Part shown: piece after piece, positions 59,435-64,000 of the stretch
How the letters are laid out: each line of letters opens with the position of its first letter
Numbering within the stretch: position 1 is the first letter of the stretch
Origin: Streptomyces alboniger
GTDB taxonomy: Bacteria > Actinomycetota > Actinomycetes > Streptomycetales > Streptomycetaceae
Direction: 5' to 3'
NCBI RefSeq assembly: GCF_008704395.1
Contig: NZ_CP023695.1
Span: 2,852,001-2,916,000, forward strand
Length of the DNA: 64,000 bases
Translations under genes and position numbers: made by a program
The notes under the pieces: model-generated
The model's input: only the letters and a program-made list of their open reading frames with translations
Database searches by the model: none
What the model was told of the DNA's origin: nothing

Positions 59435-60214
59435 CTAGACCCGGTCCACCAGGTCGGCGATCGAGTCCACGACGGTGGAGGGGCGGAACGGGTACTTGTC
59501 GATGTCCCGCCGGGTCGTGAGCCCCGTGAGCACCAGGAACGTCTCCATCCCCGCCTCCAGGCCGGCGAGGACGTCCGTGTCCATGCGGTCACCGATCATC
59601 GCGCTCGTCTCCGAATGCGCCCCGATCGCGTTCAGCCCCGTCCGCATCATCAGCGGATTCGGCTTCCCCGCGAAGTAGGGGTTCTTGCCGGTCGCCTTGG
59701 TGATCAGCGCGGCGACGGCTCCCGTGGCGGGCAGCGGCCCCTCGGTGGAGGGCCCGGTCTCGTCGGGGTTGGTGCAGATGAAGCGGGCGCCGCCGTTGAT
59801 GAGGCGTACGGCCTTGGTCATCGCCTCGAAGGAGTACGTACGGGTCTCGCCGAGGACCACGTAGTCAGGGTCGTGGTCGGTGAGGACGTATCCGATGTCG
59901 TGCAGGGCCGTGGTCAGGCCGGCCTCGCCGATGACGTAGGCCGTGCCGCCGGGCCGCTGGTCGTCGAGGAACTTGGCGGTGGCGAGCGCGGAGGTCCAGA
60001 TGTTCTCGACGGGCACTTCGAGGCCCATGCGGGTCAGCCGGGCCTGGAGGTCGCGCGCGGTGTAGATGGAGTTGTTGGTGAGCACCAGGAAGGGCTTGCC
60101 GGACTCGCGGAGCTTCTTGATGAACGCGTCGGCACCGGGGATCGGGACGCCCTCGTGAATCAGCACGCCGTCCATGTCGGTGAGCCACGATTCAATGGGC
60201 TTGCGCTCTGCCAT
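59435..60214 (-). CDS. NagD-like HAD-IIA phosphatase
   Basis: 259 residues. HAD motif I WLTDMDGVLIHEG, motif II LVLTNNS, motif III Lys in FAGKPNPLMMR, motif IV MIGDRMDTDVLAGLEAGM. The C2 cap between motifs II and III matches NagD/p-nitrophenyl phosphatases. Members act on nucleotides and sugar phosphates including GlcNAc-6-phosphate-related compounds. ATG 60214. Cytosolic. Confidence 0.93.
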   Translation of the reverse strand: MAERKPIESWLTDMDGVLIHEGVPIPGADAFIKKLRESGKPFLVLTNNSIYTARDLQARLTRMGLEVPVENIWTSALATAKFLDDQRPGGTAYVIGEAGLTTALHDIGYVLTDHDPDYVVLGETRTYSFEAMTKAVRLINGGARFICTNPDETGPSTEGPLPATGAVAALITKATGKNPYFAGKPNPLMMRTGLNAIGAHSETSAMIGDRMDTDVLAGLEAGMETFLVLTGLTTRRDIDKYPFRPSTVVDSIADLVDRV

Positions 60215-60285
60215 GGGGTGCACTCCTGCGGTGAACGGGTTGGCTGGGGCGCCGGGACAGCGCTGTGCCGACGCCCCCACCCTAC

Positions 60286-60390
60286 TCAGCCGCCCGTCGC
60301 CGACTTCCAGTCCTCCACGTACGTCTGGAGGTTCTCGGAGACGTACTCAGGAATGCGCGCGCTCGGGGTGCCAGAGCGGATCCGGCGCCT
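60286..60390 (-). pseudogene. possible 3' remnant of a lost gene
   Basis: On the minus strand, the last 30 or so codons before TGA at 60286-60288 read PEYVSENLQTYVEDWKSATG with good Streptomyces codon bias. No start codon or extended open frame of good bias lies upstream. It may be the eroded 3' end of a gene truncated by deletion. Low confidence. Confidence 0.3.
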
Positions 60391-60501
60391 GACGCCCGGT
60401 CGAGCAGGGGGCGGGGGCGGGCCCTGCCCGTGGTCGGAAGTCCGGCAGGTTCGGCGGGTTCGGCGGCCGGGGGCCCGGGTCGAGGGCCGGGGCGAGTCGG
60501 G

Positions 60502-61494
60502 TCAACGGCCGCCGGCACGGAGACGCCGGTAGCGGGCCAGGAGGGCCGCGCCGCCGACGAGGAGGGCACTGGCGACGGCGCCAAGGCCGAGCAGGGTGGC
60601 CCCGCCCGTCTGCGCCAGTTGCTCGATCGACTCGGGCCGGCCGGTGCCGGGCGGCCTCTCGGGGGCGTCGGGCGCGATGGCGAAGGCGTAGTCGTTGGAA
60701 TCGCCGACCCACTCGCCGTCGTCGTCCCTGCGCTGGACGAGCGCGGCGGACGCCACGGCGCGGGTGGGCCGGGTATCGGCGGCGAAGGCGAGCCGGACCT
60801 TGACGGTGAGGGTCCTGCCGGGCCCGACCGAGAAGCCGGGGAAGTCGTCGTCGAAGACGCCGATGTGCTCGTCCTGGTCGGTCTTCTCGAACGGCACGGC
60901 CCGCCAGCGCGTCCCGTCGTGGAACTCCAGCCGGATCTGCTCCGGCCGCAGCGGCTGCCGCTGGTCGACGAGGACGAGGATCGGATGGATGCCGGCGCAG
61001 GGTTCACCGGTAGCGTTGGTGAGGTCGATCGCCCAGTCCTGCGGTCCGGCGCCAGGACGGTAGGCGGCGGGGCCCTCGTGGATCCGGGTGTCGATGGGGA
61101 AGGCGGCGCTGTCGGCGGTGGCGCAGGTGGGCGGGTCGAGGGGGGCGGGCCGCTGCTGACGTACTTGCGGGGCGACGGCCGACGGGCGGCCTGGCGCGGC
61201 TGCCGCGGCGAGCGTTCCGGTGGCGGCGGAGGCGAAGGTGGCGGGACGTACCTGCGGGGCGACGGCCGACGGACGACCCGGCGCAGGCGCCGCGGCGGGC
61301 ATGCCGGTCACGGCGGAGGCAAAGGTGGCAGGACGTACCTGTGGGGCGACGGCCGGTGGACGGCCCGGGGCGGCTGCCGCGGCGGGCGTTCCGGTTACGG
61401 CGGAGGCGAGGGTGGCTGCAACGGTCGCGGTGGCGACGGCTGCGGTGGCGACTGTGGTGGCGACGCCGAAGGTGGGGGGACTGCGGAATCGCAT
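60502..61494 (-). CDS. LAXTG-type sortase-anchored surface protein with 29-residue repeats
   Basis: 330 residues. A hydrophobic Ala/Thr/Val signal region is followed by three 29-residue Ala/Pro repeats (28-114) each containing APGRP(P/S)AVAPQVR. A beta-rich domain (about 120-275, DWAIDLTNATGEPCAGIHPI, TLTVKVRLAFAADTRPTRA) follows. The C-terminal sorting signal is LAQTG, a hydrophobic stretch (LLGLGAVASALLVGGAALLA) and RYRRLRAGGR. LAXTG is the motif of Streptomyces class E sortases. ATG 61494. Function at the surface unknown. Confidence 0.85.
   Translation of the reverse strand: MRFRSPPTFGVATTVATAAVATATVAATLASAVTGTPAAAAAPGRPPAVAPQVRPATFASAVTGMPAAAPAPGRPSAVAPQVRPATFASAATGTLAAAAAPGRPSAVAPQVRQQRPAPLDPPTCATADSAAFPIDTRIHEGPAAYRPGAGPQDWAIDLTNATGEPCAGIHPILVLVDQRQPLRPEQIRLEFHDGTRWRAVPFEKTDQDEHIGVFDDDFPGFSVGPGRTLTVKVRLAFAADTRPTRAVASAALVQRRDDDGEWVGDSNDYAFAIAPDAPERPPGTGRPESIEQLAQTGGATLLGLGAVASALLVGGAALLARYRRLRAGGR
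61153..61413. repeat. three tandem 87-bp repeats in the surface-protein gene
   Basis: Three in-frame 87-bp units covering residues 28-56, 57-85 and 86-114 of the protein above; units differ by a few substitutions only, which points to recent duplication. Confidence 0.85.
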
Positions 61495-61920
61495 GGAACA
61501 CCTTTGCTGGGCTGAACACCGGCCCGGAGGCCGGACCGAGCGCCGAGCGGCCCGAGTTGCGGGCTACCGGCGCGGAGTTGGCGCCACCGACAAGCCGTGG
61601 CGGGCGGCGGGCGGGAGGTGACGGTCGTGGCCAGAGACCCTGCCACGCGGACCCGGCCGCGCGGTGGTGCCACCCCCCGGTAGGCCCGATCGGCCGGTCG
61701 AGAACCCCACGTTCAGTCGAGATCCGGTCGATTGCGATTGGCGGGGTGCGCGGCGCTCACTCAGCCGTCCGTCAGGCCGCCGATCCCGCCGCCCTCCGAG
61801 GCGCCCTCGCTCTCCGAGAAGCGGCGCCCTCTGAGAAGCGGCCATCGTCGACCCCTCCACCGGTGTCTGTCGTGCCGCCCGCAGGGACACCGACCGCGCG
61901 GGCACCGTACGCGCGGGCAC
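61495..61920. other. 426-bp gap between ROK gene and surface-protein gene, no gene seen
   Basis: Forms the leader/promoter region of the surface protein. A hairpin CCGGCC-CGGA-GGCCGG at 61519-61534 lies 25 nt before its start. I compared the segment with cyclic-di-AMP and other riboswitch cores that precede cell-wall genes in Streptomyces and saw no convincing match. Confidence 0.4.
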
Positions 61921-63171
61921 CTACCCAGGAGCGCCGCCCGCAGGGCCACCACCTACGACGCCGCCGCCGGCGTAGGCACCGACCACAGGGGCGCGCCCGA
62001 ACAAGGGTGCGAGAACAAGCTGGGCCGCCCCCTCCGCGACAGCGCGCTCCCCTCCCGGGGCGAGGGCGACGGGCACCTCCGTCGCCCCGCCGCCCCGCCG
62101 GACGCGCTCGGCGACGACGGCCCCCACACCCCGTACGAACAGTTCATCGGCGGCGAACACCGTCCGGCCGCCGAGCAGCACACGGTCGATGTCGAGCAGC
62201 CCCACCAGATTGCCCGCGGCCGTACCGAGGACCCTCGCGGCCTCGTCCAGTTCGCCCCGGGCGACGGCGGCGAGGCACAGCGCCTCGACGCAGCCACGGT
62301 CCCCGCACTCGCAGGGCGGGCCGTCCAACTGGAGCACTTGGTGGCCGAATTCGCCCGCGCCGGTACGGGCACCGCGGTGCAGGGCACCACCGAGCACCAG
62401 CCCGGCACCGAGGCCGGTCCCCAGGTGCAGATACGCGAAGGAACCCGCGGCGTCGGCGCCCGCGAGGGCCAGGCCGAGGGCGGCGGCGTTGGTGTCCTTG
62501 TCCACGACGACGGGCAGCCCGAGCCGCTCCGCCAGCGCGTCCCGCAACGGAAACCCGTCCCACCCGGGGAACCCGGTCACCCGCCGCAGCACCCCGCCCA
62601 CATGATCGAGGGGCCCGGGCAACGCAACGCCGACCCCAGAGACACCGCCTACGCCAGGACCGCCGGGAACGTACACATCAGGGCCGCCCACGCCAGGTGC
62701 CGCCTCCGGAGGACCCGTACGGCCGGCGGTGGTGACGGCCCCCGCCAGAAGCCCCCGCACCTCCCCCGCCGCCGCCTCCACGACCGCCTCCGCGCCCGCG
62801 CCGAAGGCGAGGGGAGCGTGGCGTTCGGCGACCACCGTGCCGGTCAGGTCGACGAGGACCGCCGTCAGCTCGTCGCGGTCCAGGTGGAGGCCGACCGCGT
62901 GGCCCGCCTCGGGGACCAGGCGCAGGACCGTACGCGGCTTGCCGCCCGTCGAGGCGCGGCGGCCCGCCTCCGCGGCCAGGCCCTCGGCCCGCAGCCGCGC
63001 GGTGATCTTGCTGACCGCCTGCGGGGTGAGCCCGGTGCGCTCGGCCAGCTCCAGGCGGCTGATGCCCGCCTCGCCCGCCCCGCGCAGCAGATCGAGCACC
63101 AGCGCGGCGTTGTGGCCGCGCGGCGTCGGCAGGTTCGCTCCGGGGTTCGCCCTGTTCACGTACGACTTCAC
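61921..63171 (-). CDS. ROK-family transcriptional regulator/sugar kinase-like protein
   Basis: 416 residues from GTG 63171. N-terminal winged helix (AALVLDLLRGAGEAGISRLELAERTGLTPQAVSKITARL) and ROK domain. The ATP-binding-like VALPGPLDHVGGVLRR is present, with VVVDKDTNAAALG, HLGTGLGAGLVLGG, and the ROK zinc motif region GEFGHQVLQLDGPPCECGDRGCVEALC. Probably a sugar-responsive repressor. A Gly-rich tail ends the protein. Divergent from an oxidoreductase with a 27-bp palindrome between the two starts. Confidence 0.9.
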   Translation of the reverse strand: MKSYVNRANPGANLPTPRGHNAALVLDLLRGAGEAGISRLELAERTGLTPQAVSKITARLRAEGLAAEAGRRASTGGKPRTVLRLVPEAGHAVGLHLDRDELTAVLVDLTGTVVAERHAPLAFGAGAEAVVEAAAGEVRGLLAGAVTTAGRTGPPEAAPGVGGPDVYVPGGPGVGGVSGVGVALPGPLDHVGGVLRRVTGFPGWDGFPLRDALAERLGLPVVVDKDTNAAALGLALAGADAAGSFAYLHLGTGLGAGLVLGGALHRGARTGAGEFGHQVLQLDGPPCECGDRGCVEALCLAAVARGELDEAARVLGTAAGNLVGLLDIDRVLLGGRTVFAADELFVRGVGAVVAERVRRGGGATEVPVALAPGGERAVAEGAAQLVLAPLFGRAPVVGAYAGGGVVGGGPAGGAPG

Positions 63172-63194
63172 CTGCCCATTGTCCCCTCCGCTTG

Positions 63195-63221
63195 CACTTT
63201 GGCAACACGGTTGCGAAAGTG
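63195..63221. promoter_or_regulatory. 27-bp palindromic operator between ROK regulator and oxidoreductase
   Basis: Arms CACTTT-G-GCAAC and GTTGC-G-AAAGTG around ACG form a near-perfect dyad (CACTTTGGCAAC at 63195-63206, GTTGCGAAAGTG at 63210-63221), 23 nt before the ROK start and 5 nt before the oxidoreductase start. Likely binding site of the ROK protein, controlling both genes. Confidence 0.75.
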
Positions 63222-63226
63222 GATGC

Positions 63227-64000
63227 ATGACTGCGACAGCGACTGACACAGGCACGGGTACGGGCAATGGCACCGGCTCCCCCCTCCGCGTCGGCCTCAT
63301 CGGGTACGGCCTCGCGGGCTCCGTCTTCCACGCCCCGCTGATCGCCGCGACCGAGGGTCTCGTCCTCGACACGGTCGTGACGTCGAACCCCGAGCGGCAG
63401 GCGCAGGCCCGCGCCGAGTTCGGCGACGGCCTGCGCTGCGCCGAGTCGGCCGACGAGCTGTGGGAGCGGGCGGACGAACTGGACCTGATCGTCATCGCCT
63501 CCCCGAACAAGACGCACGTACCGCTCGCCACCGCCGCCCTCAAGGCGGGTCTGCCAGTCGTCGTCGACAAGCCGGTCGCGGGCACGGCCGCCGAGGCCCG
63601 CGAGCTGGCGGCCCTCGCCGACGAGCGCGGCCTGCTCCTGTCCGTCTTCCAGAACCGCCGCTGGGACAACGACTTCCGCACGCTGCGACAGCTGCTCGCG
63701 GACGGCGAGCTGGGCGACGTATGGCGCTTCGAGTCCCGGTTCGAGCGGTGGCGGCCGCGGCCCAAGGGCGGCTGGCGCGAGTCCGGCGACCCGGAAGAGA
63801 TCGGAGGTCTCCTCTACGACCTGGGCAGCCACGTCGTCGACCAGGCCCTGGTCCTCTTCGGCCCGGCGGTGAGCGTGTACGCCGAGTCGGACGTCCGCAG
63901 GCCCGGCGCGGAGGCCGACGACGACACGTTCATCGCGGTCACCCACGCCAACGGCGTCCGCTCGCACCTGTACGTGAGCGCCACCACCGCCCAGCTCGGC
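63227..64000 (+). CDS. Gfo/Idh/MocA family oxidoreductase, 3' end outside window
   Basis: 258 codons are visible and the frame is still open at the window end. NAD-binding Rossmann loop LRVGLIGYGLAGSVFHAPLIAAT, then LDLIVIASPNKTHVPLATAALKAGLPVVVDKPVAGTAAEA with the conserved EKP-type Lys (DKP here). The C-terminal sheet region has GGLLYDLGSHVVDQAL with the conserved His. Sugar or inositol-type dehydrogenase. ATG 63227 follows a 12-residue Thr/Gly-rich lead before the fold. Under the operator at 63195-63221. Confidence 0.92.
   Translation, partial: MTATATDTGTGTGNGTGSPLRVGLIGYGLAGSVFHAPLIAATEGLVLDTVVTSNPERQAQARAEFGDGLRCAESADELWERADELDLIVIASPNKTHVPLATAALKAGLPVVVDKPVAGTAAEARELAALADERGLLLSVFQNRRWDNDFRTLRQLLADGELGDVWRFESRFERWRPRPKGGWRESGDPEEIGGLLYDLGSHVVDQALVLFGPAVSVYAESDVRRPGAEADDDTFIAVTHANGVRSHLYVSATTAQLG

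Noticed and set aside
61495..61920. Cyclic-di-AMP (ydaO-type) riboswitch before the surface-protein gene
   Set aside because: Only scattered similarity (CAACTCCG...GGTAGCC); the conserved core and pairing could not be laid out.
61732..63246. 504-codon plus-strand frame opposite the ROK gene
   Set aside because: Antisense shadow; ROK helix-turn-helix and zinc motifs fix the minus strand as coding.

Overview
The window is a 64 kb piece of a Streptomyces chromosome. Base composition is very GC-rich with strong GC3 bias. There are rare TTA codons, GTG/TTG starts and many 4-nt stop/start overlaps. The gene content is typical of the genus: adpA with its TTA codon, cebR-cebEFG-bglC, cdgA, cslA-glxA-cslZ and NarL-type two-component pairs. 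From memory, the order follows the S. coelicolor SCO2789-SCO2840 core region; this is recall, not a search. I see no prophage, integrase, insertion sequence, CRISPR array or antibiotic cluster.

Layout. 1-6.8 kb: partial DUF4429/SHOCT gene, glmS, a universal stress protein, a small membrane protein, the developmental regulator adpA (preceded by a short TTA-containing upstream ORF that overlaps its start), oligoribonuclease and tRNA-His. 6.8-12.9 kb: cello-oligosaccharide uptake and hydrolysis (cebR, cebE, cebF, cebG, bglC) with two CebR boxes. 13-20 kb: an OmpR-type two-component system, a spermidine-synthase-like methyltransferase, a Prim-Pol-N-like protein, a TPR regulator and a histidine phosphatase. 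20-26.8 kb: a PAP2 membrane protein, then three linked genes: a Cas4/RecB-like Fe-S nuclease, a protein of unknown family and an SF1 helicase. A RecA-NDp-like (DNA damage) promoter stands in front of the first. A small protein, a second Prim-Pol-N-like gene and tRNA-Lys follow. 26.9-32.4 kb: a secreted M6 metalloprotease, the c-di-GMP enzyme cdgA, a luciferase-like oxidoreductase and a toxin-antitoxin-like pair. 32.4-41.3 kb: a catabolic island with two maleate-isomerase/Asp-Glu-racemase-like proteins, a D-2-hydroxyacid dehydrogenase, an amidase, DUF3830, an EhuBCDA-type ABC importer and an IclR regulator. 41.3-46.3 kb: a second tRNA-Lys, a DedA protein and two paralogous NarL-type two-component systems facing each other. 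46.4-56.5 kb: a DasR-box-preceded LPMO, an SPFH protein, an NlpC/P60-like peptidoglycan protein, a third identical tRNA-Lys, a GntR regulator and the hyphal-tip glycan locus cslA-glxA-cslZ. 56.5-64 kb: a cobalamin riboswitch with cbtB-cbtA, class F sortase and a neighbouring exported protein, a HAD phosphatase, an LAXTG-type surface protein, and a ROK regulator divergent from a Gfo/Idh/MocA oxidoreductase with a 27-bp operator between them.

The gene blocks suggest linked themes. The first is development and signalling (adpA, cdgA, orn as the c-di-GMP/pGpG end-point enzyme, csl locus). The second is sugar polymer use and amino-sugar control (CebR, DasR box, LPMO, glmS). The third, a candidate genome-maintenance or defence module, is the least explained and most interesting: a split Dna2-like nuclease/helicase pair plus an unknown partner.

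The window also carries many short tandem repeats, several at gene ends or start codons, and two patches of a Streptomyces-type interspersed GC-rich repeat.
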